A stretch of 64,000 nucleotides of DNA from contig NZ_JAOWKZ010000004.1 of the NCBI RefSeq assembly GCF_025751495.1, forward strand, positions 434,001 to 498,000. Reading direction: 5' to 3'. The notes beneath the pieces are model-generated. The model saw only the letters and a list, made by a program, of their open reading frames with translations. It made no database searches and was not told the DNA's origin. Shown piece after piece: positions 18,291 to 27,684 of the stretch. The DNA is from Albidovulum litorale. Lineage in GTDB: Bacteria > Pseudomonadota > Alphaproteobacteria > Rhodobacterales > Rhodobacteraceae. Within the stretch, counting starts at the first letter, position 1. Every line of letters begins with the position of its first letter. The translations under genes and the position numbers were made by a program.

Positions 18291-20000
18291 GTGACCCATC
18301 TGCGCCCGCTGTCCCTGATCCTTGCCCTCGGCCTTAGTCTTGGCACAACGGCGCCCGTGGTCGCGCGCGACGGACTGGCCGGGCCCTATCTGGCCGGGCG
18401 GCTTGCGAGCCGGGAATCGGATTACCGAACGGCTGCCGACTTCTTCATCAGGGCGCTGGTCTCCGATCCGACCAACCCGGCATTGCTGGAAAACGCGGTG
18501 GTCGCCCAGATCGGCCGGGGCACGGTTGAAAAGGCGCTGCCGAGCGTCGAGGCGATGAGCAAACTTGGGGCGAAAAGCCAGTTCGCTGACCTCGTGGTTC
18601 TGGCCGACTTTGCCCGCAAGGGCGAGTTCGAGGCGGCCGTGGCCGCGCTCGAATCGGGCCGCAGCTCCGGCCCGCTGGTTGACGGTCTTTATCGCGCCTG
18701 GGCGCTTGTCGGTATGGGCCGGATGTCAGAGGCGACGGTCGCTTTCGACGAGGTGGCCAACGGTCAGGGCACACGGATATTCGGGCTTTATCACAAGGCG
18801 TTGGCCTTGGCTTCGGTTGGTGATTTCGAGGGCGCTGACCACATCTTTTCCGGCGAGGAGGGTGGCCCCTTGCGCGCCACCAAGCGCGGTGTCATCGCCC
18901 ATTCGCAGGTCCTGAGCCAGCTGGAGCGCAACACCGATGCGATCGAACTGATCGACGCGACCTTCGGTGAGGGTGGCGAGGCGACCATCGCCGATCTCAG
19001 GGCGCGTCTTGCCGCTGGCGAAACGCTGCCCTTCACGCTTGTCTCCGGTGCAGCCGGTGGCGTGGCAGAGGTCTTCTACACGGTGGCCTCGGCGCTTCAG
19101 GTCGAATCGACCGACCACATCACGCTCGCCTATGCCCGCATGGCCGAGTACGTCGCCCCAGATGATGCCGATGCGATTCTGCTTTGCGCCGAGATCCTTG
19201 AGGCGCAGGGGCAATACGAACTTGCGACCGAAGCCTTCGACCGCATTCCGCGCGAAAACCCGGCCTTCCTGTCGGCCGAACTTGGCCGGGCGGATGCGCT
19301 GATCGCCGGTGACCGCGTCGATGCCGCGATCGAGGTGCTGAAACAGCTTGCGAAGGATCATGCCGACCGGCCCGACATCTGGTCTGCTTTGGGCGATACC
19401 TACCGGCGTCAGGAACGCTATGGTGAGGCCGCCGATGCCTACGACAAGGCCATCGGCGCCCTGACCGGCGAGGAGCGCGGGCAGTGGATCGTCTACTATA
19501 CCCGCGCCATTGCCAATGAGCGCCAGAAGAACTGGGACAAGGCCGAGGCCGATTTCCGCAAGGCGTTGGAGCTGAACCCCGACCAGCCTTCGGTGCTGAA
19601 CTACCTCGGCTATTCCTATCTGGAGCGGAAGGAGAATTACGACGAGGCGCTGTCGATGATCGAACGCGCCGTCGCCGCACGCCCCGATGATGGCGCCATC
19701 GTCGACAGTCTCGGCTGGGCGCTCTATCGCCTCGGTCGCTATGACGAGGCGGTCGGGCATATGGAAAAGGCCGTCGAACTGATGCCGGTCGATCCGGTCG
19801 TCAACGACCATCTCGGCGATGTCTACTGGGCTGTCGACCGCAAGCGCGAGGCCGAGTTCCAGTGGAAGCGGGCGCTGTCATTCGAACCCGATACCGAGGA
19901 AGAGGCCGCGCGTATCCGGCGAAAGCTGGAAGTCGGTCTGGATGTCGTTCTGAAAGAAGAGGGCTCCGAGCCGCTCGCTGTCACCAAGAATGGCAATTGA
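18291..20000 (+). CDS. Secreted/periplasmic tetratricopeptide repeat protein
   Basis: A 569-residue protein with a signal peptide (hydrophobic [17 protein letters not shown], cleaved near VVARDG). It is built of TPR helices, clearest in the C-terminal third: [55 protein letters not shown] and [19 protein letters not shown]. TPRs mediate protein-protein contacts; Rhodobacterales proteins of this type are exported scaffolds of unknown partners. The start is GTG at 18291 with AGGAG upstream. It overlaps ispE by 11 bp, a gene pair that seems usual in this order. Confidence 0.88.
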   Translation: MTHLRPLSLILALGLSLGTTAPVVARDGLAGPYLAGRLASRESDYRTAADFFIRALVSDPTNPALLENAVVAQIGRGTVEKALPSVEAMSKLGAKSQFADLVVLADFARKGEFEAAVAALESGRSSGPLVDGLYRAWALVGMGRMSEATVAFDEVANGQGTRIFGLYHKALALASVGDFEGADHIFSGEEGGPLRATKRGVIAHSQVLSQLERNTDAIELIDATFGEGGEATIADLRARLAAGETLPFTLVSGAAGGVAEVFYTVASALQVESTDHITLAYARMAEYVAPDDADAILLCAEILEAQGQYELATEAFDRIPRENPAFLSAELGRADALIAGDRVDAAIEVLKQLAKDHADRPDIWSALGDTYRRQERYGEAADAYDKAIGALTGEERGQWIVYYTRAIANERQKNWDKAEADFRKALELNPDQPSVLNYLGYSYLERKENYDEALSMIERAVAARPDDGAIVDSLGWALYRLGRYDEAVGHMEKAVELMPVDPVVNDHLGDVYWAVDRKREAEFQWKRALSFEPDTEEEAARIRRKLEVGLDVVLKEEGSEPLAVTKNGN

Positions 20001-20832
20001 GGTCTTTGCCCCGGCCAAGGTGAACCTTGCGCTGCATGTGACCGGCCAGAGGGCGGACGGCTACCATCTGCTCGACAGTCTCGTAGTCTTTGCCGGGGTA
20101 GGTGACGAAATCCGGGCGTCGCAGGACGACACACTCCGGCTTCACATTGTGGGATCGGAAGCGGCAGGACTGACCGCCGGTGACGACAATCTGGTCTTTC
20201 GGGCTGCACGGGTATTCGCGTCGGACCGGGGCGCGGCGATCACGCTGATCAAGGACCTGCCGGTGTCTTCTGGCATTGGCGGCGGCTCGGCAGATGCGGC
20301 GGCGACATTGAAGGCGCTGGCGCAGCTTTGGGGCGAAACCGTACCGACCAGAGAAGCGGCGCTCGCACTCGGGGCCGACGTGCCGGTCTGCCTGAACGGC
20401 CCCTCTCCGCAGCGGATGCGCGGCATCGGCGAACAGCTCGATCCCTTCGTCGGCCTGCCGGGTCCCCTTGCCATGGTGCTGGTCAATCCGCGTGTGGCCG
20501 TGTCGACGCCCGAGGTTTTCAAGGCGCTGTCCCGCAAGGACAATCCGCCGCTGGAAGAGGTCAGAGACGGGTTCGGCACGATCCCCGGTCTCATCGCGTG
20601 GCTGAAGCGCCAGCGCAACGACCTGGAGGCCCCGGCCATCGCGAAGGTTCCGGTGATTGGCGAGGTGCTCCGGTACCTCACGAGGGAGGGGTGCCTGCTG
20701 GCGCGGATGTCAGGGTCCGGTGCGACCTGTTTCGGGATTTTTGACGGTCAGGATGCGGCCCGGGACGCGGCCCGGCGGTTGCGCGAGGCCCATCCGGGCT
20801 GGTGGATCCGCGAAACTGTCGTGATTACTTGA
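19990..20832 (+). CDS. ispE: 4-diphosphocytidyl-2-C-methyl-D-erythritol kinase
   Basis: Phosphorylates CDP-methylerythritol at the 2-hydroxyl with ATP in the MEP pathway of isoprenoid synthesis. It is a 280-residue GHMP kinase with the N-terminal [21 protein letters not shown] signature, the ATP loop [18 protein letters not shown] and the C-terminal [12 protein letters not shown] motif. It starts within the TPR gene (11-bp overlap) and ends convergent with a polyprenyl diphosphate synthase gene (8-bp overlap), whose product uses MEP-derived precursors. Confidence 0.95.
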   Translation: MAIEVFAPAKVNLALHVTGQRADGYHLLDSLVVFAGVGDEIRASQDDTLRLHIVGSEAAGLTAGDDNLVFRAARVFASDRGAAITLIKDLPVSSGIGGGSADAAATLKALAQLWGETVPTREAALALGADVPVCLNGPSPQRMRGIGEQLDPFVGLPGPLAMVLVNPRVAVSTPEVFKALSRKDNPPLEEVRDGFGTIPGLIAWLKRQRNDLEAPAIAKVPVIGEVLRYLTREGCLLARMSGSGATCFGIFDGQDAARDAARRLREAHPGWWIRETVVIT

Positions 20833-21826
20833 CGCGGGCGACGACGTAATCCGCAAGGTCACGCAGCATGTCGCGCAGGTCGTGCGCGGGCAGTGCATCC
20901 AGCGCAGTCTTGGCCTCTGCCGCCCAGCGCAAGGCCTCTTCCCGCGTCGCCTCCATCGTGCCGTGGCGCGCCATCAGCGACATGGCGTGTTCCAGATCAC
21001 CGTCGCGCTGGTCGCCTTTTTCGATCACCCGGCGCCAGAAGTCGCGTTCCTCGGCCGAGGCCTGCGCCACCGCCTTGATCACCGGCATGGTCAGCTTGCG
21101 TTCGCGGAAATCGTCGCCGGTATTCTTGCCGATGACGCTGCTCGTGCCGCCGTAATCGAGAAGGTCATCGACGATCTGGAAGGCGATGCCGAGCGCGTCG
21201 CCATAGGTGAAGAGCGCCTTCACCTGTTCCTCGGGCGCGCCCGCAATGACGCCGCCGACCTCGGTCGCCGCCGAGAAAAGCGCCGCCGTCTTGCCGCGGA
21301 TCACTTTCATGTAGATGCCTTCATCGGTGCGCAGGTCCTGCGCCGCGGAAAGCTGCAATACCTCGCCCTCGGCAATCGTGGCCGAGGCGTTCGACAGGAT
21401 GTCGAGGACACGGAGCGAGCCGGTTTCGACCATCAGCTGGAAGGACCGGGAAAAGAGGTAGTCGCCAACCAGAACCGAGGACTTGTTGTCCCACAGGAGA
21501 TTCGCCGTCGGCCGCCCACGCCGTTGCGCGCTTTCATCGACCACGTCGTCATGCAGGAGCGTTGCGGTATGGATGAACTCCACCGTTGCGGCGAGCCGGA
21601 CATGATGCTCGCCCTGATAGCCCAGCATCCGCGCCGCCGCGAGCGTCAGCATTGGCCGCAGCCGCTTGCCGCCGGCCTCCACCAGATGGGCGGTCACCTC
21701 GGGGATACGTGGGGCATGTTCCGACGCCATGCGTGTCCGGATCAGCGTATTCACGGCATCCATGTCGCCGACCAGATAGGCGGCGAGCGCGTCGATCGGT
21801 TTTTGCACGGTCCGGTCCAGACTCAT
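20825..21826 (-). CDS. All-trans polyprenyl diphosphate synthase (ubiquinone side chain)
   Basis: A 333-residue trans-prenyltransferase that elongates farnesyl-type diphosphate with isopentenyl diphosphate. Both aspartate-rich motifs are present: [10 protein letters not shown] near residue 93 and [11 protein letters not shown] near residue 220. The lysine/arginine site GGKRLRPML is near residue 52. By length and sequence it is the octa-/decaprenyl type that makes the ubiquinone tail (Rhodobacterales use Q10), rather than a short-chain GGPP synthase. Chain length cannot be read with certainty. The start at 21826 fits the family; an in-frame ATG lies at 21850. It is divergent from the DUF2007 gene. 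Confidence 0.9.
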   Translation of the reverse strand: MSLDRTVQKPIDALAAYLVGDMDAVNTLIRTRMASEHAPRIPEVTAHLVEAGGKRLRPMLTLAAARMLGYQGEHHVRLAATVEFIHTATLLHDDVVDESAQRRGRPTANLLWDNKSSVLVGDYLFSRSFQLMVETGSLRVLDILSNASATIAEGEVLQLSAAQDLRTDEGIYMKVIRGKTAALFSAATEVGGVIAGAPEEQVKALFTYGDALGIAFQIVDDLLDYGGTSSVIGKNTGDDFRERKLTMPVIKAVAQASAEERDFWRRVIEKGDQRDGDLEHAMSLMARHGTMEATREEALRWAAEAKTALDALPAHDLRDMLRDLADYVVARVK

Positions 21827-21881
21827 CCTTATCTCTTGTTCTCTCGACAAAGCTTAGGCCATGTCGTTTAAGTCTTGGAAT

Positions 21882-22097
21882 ATGAAAGAGCTTCTTAGAA
21901 CCAATGACCCGACACTGATCGCATTCGTGACCGCTCTTCTTGACGATGAGGGTATAACGAGCTTTCAGATGGACGTCCACATGAGCGTACTGGAAGGGTC
22001 CATAGGCATTTTGCCGCGCCGGTTGATGGTGGGGGACCGGGATCTGTTTCTGGCCAGGTCGATCCTGAAGGAAAACGGGATCGAGGCGGGCGGCTGA
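21882..22097 (+). CDS. DUF2007 domain protein
   Basis: A 71-residue protein of the DUF2007 family (putative signal-transducing protein, GlnB-like fold). Typical parts are MKELLRTNDPTLIAFVTALLDDEGI, the middle MDVHMSVLEGSIG and the end RLMVGDRDLFLARSILKENGI. The start at 21882 is chosen by family length; an in-frame ATG at 21861 adds seven residues, and neither has a clear ribosome site. It precedes a TrmN6-like methyltransferase by one base, a coupling common in alphaproteobacteria. Confidence 0.85.
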   Translation: MKELLRTNDPTLIAFVTALLDDEGITSFQMDVHMSVLEGSIGILPRRLMVGDRDLFLARSILKENGIEAGG

Positions 22098-22098
22098 G

Positions 22099-22860
22099 AT
22101 GTTCGCCGAGGCCGAGCTGACCTGTGACGGCTTTCTGGGCGGGCGGCTGCGGATCTGGCAGCCAGTGGCGGGATATCGTGCGGCGATGGACCCGGTTCTG
22201 ATGGCGGCCGCAGTTCCGGCGCGGATGGGGCAAAGCGTTCTGGAACTGGGCTGTGGCGCGGGCGTGGCGAGCCTTTGTCTTGGCGCACGGGTCGCGGGGT
22301 TGGATCTGACGGGTCTGGAACTGCAGCTGGGCTATGCCGCGCTGGCGCGGCGCAATGCCGAAGCCAACGGGCAGAGCGTCACTGTATTTGAGGGCGATCT
22401 TGGCGCGCCGCCGCCTGGCCTGCGCGCGCTTAGCTTCGACCATGTCATTGCGAACCCTCCCTATTTCGCAACCCGGGACGGGACGCCCGCCGCCGATGCC
22501 GGGCGCGAGCGCGCGCAGCGGGAGGCGACACCGATTGCCACATGGATGGATGCCGCGACCCGCCGTCTGCGGCCCGGCGGGCATCTGACAGTCATTCAGG
22601 CGGCCGAACGCCTGCCCGACCTCTTGCGGGCGCTGGATAACAGGGTCGGGGAGATTTCGGTCCTGCCCGTCGCGCCGCGCATCGGACGACCTGCCGGACG
22701 GGTGATCCTTAGGGCCCGCAAGGGCGCGCGCGGGGCGTTCCGCCTGCTGCCACCCTTCATCCTGCATGAGGGCGCTGAACATCAGTACGACGGTGACGAT
22801 CTGACCCTCGCGGCACGGGCGATTTTGCGCGACGGTGCGGGGCTCGACCTGCCACGCTGA
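22099..22860 (+). CDS. TrmN6-like class I SAM-dependent methyltransferase
   Basis: A 253-residue methyltransferase resembling tRNA1(Val) (adenine37-N6)-methyltransferase (YfiC/TrmN6). The SAM motif VLELGCGAGVASL is at residues 47-59. The catalytic NPPY, diagnostic of N6-adenine or glutamine methylation, is at 119-122 (VIANPPYFATRDG). RRLRPGGHL follows. It starts one base after the DUF2007 stop. The substrate is inferred from family only; a tRNA or rRNA adenine is most likely. Confidence 0.85.
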   Translation: MFAEAELTCDGFLGGRLRIWQPVAGYRAAMDPVLMAAAVPARMGQSVLELGCGAGVASLCLGARVAGLDLTGLELQLGYAALARRNAEANGQSVTVFEGDLGAPPPGLRALSFDHVIANPPYFATRDGTPAADAGRERAQREATPIATWMDAATRRLRPGGHLTVIQAAERLPDLLRALDNRVGEISVLPVAPRIGRPAGRVILRARKGARGAFRLLPPFILHEGAEHQYDGDDLTLAARAILRDGAGLDLPR

Positions 22861-22982
22861 CCTCCGATGGCAGAGTTTCGCCGCCCGCCCGGCCTTTTCA
22901 TCAAATTCTTTTCCCTTCGGGCGTGACACGACTCACCGATTGTGATGGGATTGTGACAGAGTCCACAGGAGAGGAGACATCT

Positions 22983-23150
22983 ATGTCGCTTGGTTCGCAC
23001 CTGCAGGAGCTTCAGAAAAAGCACCAGAATCTGTCGGAAGCCGTGGAAGAGGCGCAGCGCCATCCGGGTTACGACGACCTCGCCATCGCCGACATGAAAA
23101 AGCAGAAACTGCGTCTCAAGGAAGAAATCGCGCGGCTTAGCCAGCACTGA
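22983..23150 (+). CDS. YdcH family (DUF465) small protein
   Basis: A 55-residue, mostly helical, charged protein of the YdcH/DUF465 family. The pattern is typical: SLGSHLQELQKKHQNL, a HPGYDD turn, and KKQKLRLKEEIARL. It probably forms a coiled coil; its role is unknown. The ATG is preceded by AGGAGAGGAG. It is followed by a strong terminator shared with the convergent phaB. Confidence 0.9.
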   Translation: MSLGSHLQELQKKHQNLSEAVEEAQRHPGYDDLAIADMKKQKLRLKEEIARLSQH

Positions 23151-23250
23151 ACGACTGAGCGAAAATCATTCTGGCAAACGGTCTGCATTGTTCGTGCAAG
23201 ACCGTCGGGGGCGCTTTAATTCCATTCACTGCATGTTGCTAATAATGAAG

Positions 23251-23274
23251 AAGCCGACCCCGAAGGGTCGGCTT
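23251..23274. terminator. Strong intrinsic terminator between ydcH-like gene and phaB
   Basis: AAGCCGACCC-CGAA-GGGTCGGCTT is a perfect ten-base-pair stem with a tetraloop, followed by TTTTCG on the plus strand and preceded by A-rich sequence, so it can act in both directions. It ends the rightward YdcH-like gene and lies 30 bp past the phaB stop. Confidence 0.9.
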
Positions 23275-23303
23275 TTTCGTTTATTGACATACTGCCAGAG
23301 TGG

Positions 23304-24026
23304 TCAGCCGAAGAACTGTGCGCCGTTGGCCGAGATGGTCGAGCCATTGATGAACTGCGCGTCATCCGAGGCGAGGAAGGCCACGCAGCGCGCAATCTCT
23401 TCCGGTTCGCCAAGACGGCCTGCCGGGATCTGCGCGATGATCGATTCACGCACCTTTTCCGGCACGGCCATCACCATCTCGGTGGCGATATAGCCGGGGC
23501 AGACGGCGTTCGCGGTGATCCCGGCGCGGGCGCCTTCCTGCGCGAGGCTGCGCACGATGCCGATGTCGCCTGCCTTGGTCGCGGCATAGTTGACCTGCGC
23601 GAACTGGCCCTTTTGTCCGTTCACCGAAGAAATGACGATGACGCGGCCGAATTTACGCTCACGCATGCCCGGCCAGACCGGGTGGATGGTGTTGAAGACA
23701 CCGGTCAGGTTGGTGTCGATGACCTGCTGCCACTGCTCGGGGCTCATCTTGTGGAACGGTGCGTCGCGGGTGATGCCGGCATTGGCGACCACGACCTCGA
23801 TGGGTCCCAGATCGGCTTCGACCTTCGCGATCCCCGCCTTGGACGCCTCGTAATCGGCCACGTTCCATTTGTAGGTCGGGATGCCGGTTTCCTTGGTGAA
23901 AGCGGCTGCGGCTTCGTCGTTGCCGGCGTAGTTGGCCGCAACCTTATAGCCCGCGTTCTTCAGGGCGGTAGAGATCGCGGCGCCAATGCCGCGGGATCCG
24001 CCGGTGACCAGTGCTACTCTCGACAT
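23304..24026 (-). CDS. phaB: Acetoacetyl-CoA reductase
   Basis: A 240-residue SDR enzyme that reduces acetoacetyl-CoA to (R)-3-hydroxybutyryl-CoA with NADPH, the second step of polyhydroxybutyrate synthesis. It has GGSRGIG at residues 9-15, NAGITRD, and ISSVNGQKGQFAQVNYAATK with the catalytic Ser, Tyr and Lys. The PhaB-specific NVADYEASKAGIAKVEADLG region and the QFINGSTISANGAQFFG ending support phaB rather than fabG. The start has AGGAGGAAAC upstream. It lies downstream of phaA with a hairpin between; no phaC is in the window. Confidence 0.93.
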   Translation of the reverse strand: MSRVALVTGGSRGIGAAISTALKNAGYKVAANYAGNDEAAAAFTKETGIPTYKWNVADYEASKAGIAKVEADLGPIEVVVANAGITRDAPFHKMSPEQWQQVIDTNLTGVFNTIHPVWPGMRERKFGRVIVISSVNGQKGQFAQVNYAATKAGDIGIVRSLAQEGARAGITANAVCPGYIATEMVMAVPEKVRESIIAQIPAGRLGEPEEIARCVAFLASDDAQFINGSTISANGAQFFG

Positions 24027-24077
24027 GTTTCCTCCTGTTGAGCGAATGACGTTGAAATCCTGTTACCGAAACGAATT

Positions 24078-24104
24078 CGCGGGCGCAACATTATTGCGCC
24101 CGCG
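24078..24104. terminator. Hairpin between phaA and phaB
   Basis: CGCGGGCGCAA-CATTA-TTGCGCCCGCG is a perfect 11-base-pair stem with a five-base loop, in the 106-bp gap between phaA and phaB. The T tract (TTTTTC) lies on the plus strand, opposite to phaAB transcription, so for the operon it looks more like an mRNA-processing or stability hairpin than a terminator. Confidence 0.6.
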
Positions 24105-24132
24105 TTTTTCGCATTTGCAGAAAAAGTTGGGC

Positions 24133-25308
24133 TCAGGGGCGTTCCAGGCACATGGCGACGCCCATGCCACCGCCGATGCAGAGCGTGGCAAGGCCCTTCT
24201 TCGCACCCGAACGCTTCATTTCGAAGAGCAGAGTGTTGAGGATGCGCGCGCCCGAAGCGCCGATCGGATGACCGATTGCGATGGCGCCGCCGTTGACGTT
24301 CACCTTTGCCGGATCCCAGCCCATGTCCTTGTTCACCGCGCAGGCCTGTGCCGCGAAGGCCTCGTTCGCCTCGACCAGATCGAGGTCGCTGGCCTTCCAG
24401 CCCGCCTTTTCCAGCGCCTTGCGGCTGGCATGGATCGGGCCGACGCCCATGATCGAGGGGTCAAGCCCGGCGGTCGCGTAGGAGGCGATGCGGGCAAGCG
24501 GGGTCAGGCCGCGCTTTTCCGCCTCATCGGCCGACATCAGAAGGACGGCGGCGGCGCCGTCGTTGATGCCGGACGCATTGCCCGCCGTGACGCTGCCCTC
24601 CTTGGAGAAGGCCGGTCGCAGCTTCTGCATGCTCTCCAGCGTGGCGCCGTGACGGATGTATTCGTCCTGATCGACGATGATGTCGCCCTTGCGGGTCTTC
24701 ACGGTGAAGGCCGCGATTTCATCGGCGAACTTGCCTGCCTTTTGCGCTGCTTCGGCCTTGTTTTGCGAGGCAAGCGCGAATTCGTCCTGCATCTCGCGGC
24801 TGATCTGCCATTTCTCGGCGACATTCTCGGCCGTGGTGCCCATGTGATAGCCGTTGAACGCGTCCCACAGACCGTCCTTGATCATCGAGTCGATGAACTT
24901 CATGTCGCCCATTTTCTGGCCCGCGCGCAGATGCGCGACATGAGGGGAGAGAGACATGTTTTCCTGCCCGCCGGCCGCGACGATGGCCGCGTCACCCAGC
25001 TGGATATGCTGGGCGGCCAGCGCCACGGTGCGCAGACCGGACCCGCAGACCTGGTTGATCGACCAGGCCGAGCTTTCGATCGGCAGACCGGCATTGATAT
25101 GCGCCTGACGGGCGGGGTTCTGGCCCTGACCGCCGGTCAGGACCTGACCGAGGATCGTCTCCGATACTTCCGATTTGTCGATGCCTGCGCGGGCCACGAC
25201 GGCCTCCAGTACGGCGGCGCCCAGATCATGGGCGGGCGTATTGGCAAAAGCGCCGTTGAAGCTGCCGACAGCGGTGCGTGCGGCAGAGACGATTACTACA
25301 TTGGTCAT
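24133..25308 (-). CDS. phaA: Acetyl-CoA C-acetyltransferase (beta-ketothiolase)
   Basis: A 391-residue biosynthetic thiolase that condenses two acetyl-CoA to acetoacetyl-CoA, the first step of PHB synthesis. The acyl-accepting Cys is C88 in [20 protein letters not shown], the catalytic His in [19 protein letters not shown] and the C-terminal [10 protein letters not shown] (second active-site Cys) are intact. The start at 25308 has GAGGACCGAGGC upstream; an in-frame extension to 25437 is unlike the family. It is transcribed towards phaB. Confidence 0.95.
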   Translation of the reverse strand: MTNVVIVSAARTAVGSFNGAFANTPAHDLGAAVLEAVVARAGIDKSEVSETILGQVLTGGQGQNPARQAHINAGLPIESSAWSINQVCGSGLRTVALAAQHIQLGDAAIVAAGGQENMSLSPHVAHLRAGQKMGDMKFIDSMIKDGLWDAFNGYHMGTTAENVAEKWQISREMQDEFALASQNKAEAAQKAGKFADEIAAFTVKTRKGDIIVDQDEYIRHGATLESMQKLRPAFSKEGSVTAGNASGINDGAAAVLLMSADEAEKRGLTPLARIASYATAGLDPSIMGVGPIHASRKALEKAGWKASDLDLVEANEAFAAQACAVNKDMGWDPAKVNVNGGAIAIGHPIGASGARILNTLLFEMKRSGAKKGLATLCIGGGMGVAMCLERP

Positions 25309-25514
25309 GCCTCGGTCCTCATTCTGGGCGATTCTCATCCTGACGAAGGCCTGAATAGCACTTCGGACGCTGCTCTGCAGCATCACGATTGTTTCCCGAA
25401 GGTCAAGGCGTTTTGAAAGATTATTTCGCGCGGCCATTGCGCAGGTGGATCGTGCCCGCTTGCCCCGTCCGTTTTACCGGCCCGGAACCCGCATGGTATG
25501 CGCCAGGTCCAATG

Positions 25515-26354
25515 TCAGGCGCTCTTTTGCGCCTGCGGCATCTTCCACGGCGGAACGACCGTGGGCGCGCCGAAATAGTAACCCTGAAGACAGTCCATGC
25601 CGATGGCGCTCAGCCACGCGGCGTCGCGCGCCGTTTCGACCGATTCGGCTACCGCGAACATGTCGAAATGATGCGCGATGGAGAGAAGCGCCTGCGTCAG
25701 GACCTGATTGTCGGGGTTGTCGGCAACACCCCGGATGAACTGCCCGTCGATTTTCAGGATGTCGAAATAAAACTCCCGTAGATACCTGAACGAGGTAAAA
25801 CCGGCACCAAAATCGTCAAGCGCGAAGGCGATCCCCTCGGCCTGAAGGTCCGACATGAAGACAGAGACAATGTCGGGCATGACCATGGCCGAGCTTTCGG
25901 TGATTTCCAGGATCAGCCGCTCTGCCACGGTCGCATCGCCCCTGAGCCCGTTGCGCAGCGTCCGCATCCAGCGCGGATAGGCGATGGACCGCGCCGACAT
26001 GTTGATGGCAAGCCGGAGCGTCGGATCGCGTTTCAGCGAATTCAGCCCCATATCGAGCGCGAGGCAATCGATGATGCGGCCAAGCTCCTGCGTTTCGATC
26101 GTCTCGATGAAATCCTTGGCCGGAATGATCCGCCCGGTGTCGTCCAACAGCCGGATCAGACCTTCGTAGAACGCCGGCCTGTCGGGATGCGTGGCCTGAA
26201 TCACCGGCTGGAACGCCAGTATCACGTCGCGTTTTTCAACCGCGCGGCGGACCATCGACATCGTCTCGCGGTCGCGCAGCCCGATCGCGGCGTTGAGCGG
26301 GCTTTCCTGCGCGGGGTCTCTTGGATCGTGTTTCGGTCTGCCCCTCTCCGGCAT
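25515..26354 (-). CDS. EAL-domain protein (c-di-GMP phosphodiesterase or sensor)
   Basis: A 279-residue stand-alone EAL domain with no GGDEF, sensor or membrane segment. Motifs in order: YEGLIRL (EGL in place of EAL, near residue 64), LAINMSARS, LEITESSAM, ALDDFGAGFTSFRYL, ILKIDGQFI, AESVET and LQGYYFG. All metal-binding and catalytic acidic residues seem present, so hydrolysis of c-di-GMP to pGpG is plausible. Deviations are EGL for EAL and AESVET for AEGVET. The first ~30 residues are polar and probably disordered. It is divergent from tag. Confidence 0.88.
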   Translation of the reverse strand: MPERGRPKHDPRDPAQESPLNAAIGLRDRETMSMVRRAVEKRDVILAFQPVIQATHPDRPAFYEGLIRLLDDTGRIIPAKDFIETIETQELGRIIDCLALDMGLNSLKRDPTLRLAINMSARSIAYPRWMRTLRNGLRGDATVAERLILEITESSAMVMPDIVSVFMSDLQAEGIAFALDDFGAGFTSFRYLREFYFDILKIDGQFIRGVADNPDNQVLTQALLSIAHHFDMFAVAESVETARDAAWLSAIGMDCLQGYYFGAPTVVPPWKMPQAQKSA

Positions 26355-26451
26355 CGGAAATCTCCTCTCGGTCCCGGGACAGATTGGAACGAACGCGCTA
26401 AGAAGCGGTAAACGGATGCGGTCTTGTGTGTTGCCGGGAGGAAAAGCGCCG

Positions 26452-27021
26452 ATGGAAGAACGTTGCAGCTGGTGCGGTGATGACCCGATCTACACCGATT
26501 ACCACGATCACGAATGGGGCGTACCCGAATACGATGCGCGGGCGCTTTGGGAAAAACTCATCCTAGACGGGTTTCAGGCCGGGCTGAGCTGGATCACGAT
26601 CCTGAAGAAGCGTGACAATTTCCGCGCCGCCTTTGACGGGTTCCGTCCCGAGGTCATCGCGCGGTGGGACGAGGCGGACGTGACCCGGCTTCTCGGCGAT
26701 CCCGGCATAATCCGGTCGCGTGCGAAGATCGAGGCGACGATCGGCAATGCGCGGGCCTATCTGAAAATCGCCGAGAACGAGGGTTTCGACCAATTTTTCT
26801 GGCGCTACATGGATGGCAAGCCGCTCCAGAACCGGTTCCGGACCCTCGCCGAGGTTCCCGCCAGTACGCCCTTGTCCGAGCAAATCTCGAAGGACCTGAA
26901 AAGACAAGGGTTTCGCTTCTGCGGACCGGTTATCACCTATGCGTTCATGCAGGCCGTCGGCATGGTCAACGACCACCTCGTCACCTGTCCGGCGCATGAC
27001 CGGGTGGCGCGGCTCGCCTGA
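26452..27021 (+). CDS. tag: DNA-3-methyladenine glycosylase I
   Basis: A 189-residue base-excision repair enzyme removing 3-methyladenine from DNA. Tag features are the N-terminal RCSWCGDDP with a zinc ligand, DYHDHEWGVP, LILDGFQAGLSWITILKKR, and the C-terminal GMVNDHLVTCPAH carrying further zinc ligands. The start at 26452 has GGGAGGAAAAG upstream; an in-frame extension upstream overlaps the EAL gene promoter and is not family-like. A repeat with the TTCTGTTCGGAAATAC core begins two bases after the stop. Confidence 0.95.
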   Translation: MEERCSWCGDDPIYTDYHDHEWGVPEYDARALWEKLILDGFQAGLSWITILKKRDNFRAAFDGFRPEVIARWDEADVTRLLGDPGIIRSRAKIEATIGNARAYLKIAENEGFDQFFWRYMDGKPLQNRFRTLAEVPASTPLSEQISKDLKRQGFRFCGPVITYAFMQAVGMVNDHLVTCPAHDRVARLA

Positions 27022-27022
27022 T

Positions 27023-27059
27023 CTTCTTCTGTTCGGAAATACGTTTGGGGTCTGGGGGT
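27023..27059. repeat. Interspersed repeat copy A (TTCTGTTCGGAAATAC core)
   Basis: CTTCTTCTGTTCGGAAATAC followed by a G-rich stretch (GTTTGGGGTCTGGGGG). It directly follows tag. Related copies lie at 29461-29526, 41072-41110 and 44581-44641. The core TTTCTGTccGAAAATACTCtgGGGG is recurrent near gene ends in Rhodobacterales genomes (from memory). Confidence 0.6.
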
Positions 27060-27104
27060 AAAACCACCGGGCTGGTCGGCCAAGGCTGAGACGAGGCCGA
27101 AACC

Positions 27105-27662
27105 CTATTCGGGCTTCAAAAGCGCCCCGATGATCGCGCGGGCGCTGTCGCTGTTCCATTCGGCGTCACCCGACATGCGCGCGATCTCGCGGCCCTCGGG
27201 GTCTAGGATCACGCTGACCGGCAGGCCCAGAACCCCCATCTCGCGCGACAGCGCCAGCTTCGGGTCGAGAAGGATCGGCAGGCTTTCCACGCCCACTTCG
27301 GCGAACAGCCGCTCGATGGCGGGCACCAGATTTCGGCCCGTGGCGATGGTCACGACCTCGAAATCATCGCCACCGAAATCGCGGTTCAGCGCGTCGAGCG
27401 CGGGCAGTTCCTTGCGGCAGGGCGCGCACCAGGTCGCCCAGAAATTCACCAGCACGTATTTGCCCTGCCAATCCGCCAGCGAATGTTCAGCGCCCGTCAC
27501 GTCGGTAAAAGTCGTGGTCGGGACCGCCGTTGGTTCCGCCGCGAAGGCCAGTTTTTTCATCGAACCTTCGCGCAATGCTTCCAGTTCCGCCGTACCCGCC
27601 AAGGCGGCATTTGCACCAAGGGCAAGGGCCGTGTAGAGGACGGCGGCAGAGATGAAACGCAT
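27105..27662 (-). CDS. TlpA-like thiol:disulfide oxidoreductase
   Basis: A 185-residue exported thioredoxin-fold protein. The signal peptide covers about residues 1-23 (ALGANAALAG). The active site is WATWCAPC (C79 and C82), and the cis-Pro is in LGLPVSVIL. TlpA/ResA proteins reduce periplasmic disulfides, often for cytochrome c or cox assembly. In alphaproteobacteria a tlpA gene divergent from argH is a familiar arrangement. The start at 27662 leaves only 22 bp to the argH start, so the two promoters must overlap the opposite genes. Confidence 0.9.
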   Translation of the reverse strand: MRFISAAVLYTALALGANAALAGTAELEALREGSMKKLAFAAEPTAVPTTTFTDVTGAEHSLADWQGKYVLVNFWATWCAPCRKELPALDALNRDFGGDDFEVVTIATGRNLVPAIERLFAEVGVESLPILLDPKLALSREMGVLGLPVSVILDPEGREIARMSGDAEWNSDSARAIIGALLKPE

Positions 27663-27684
27663 ATAAGCCTCCGGGGGCGTGACC

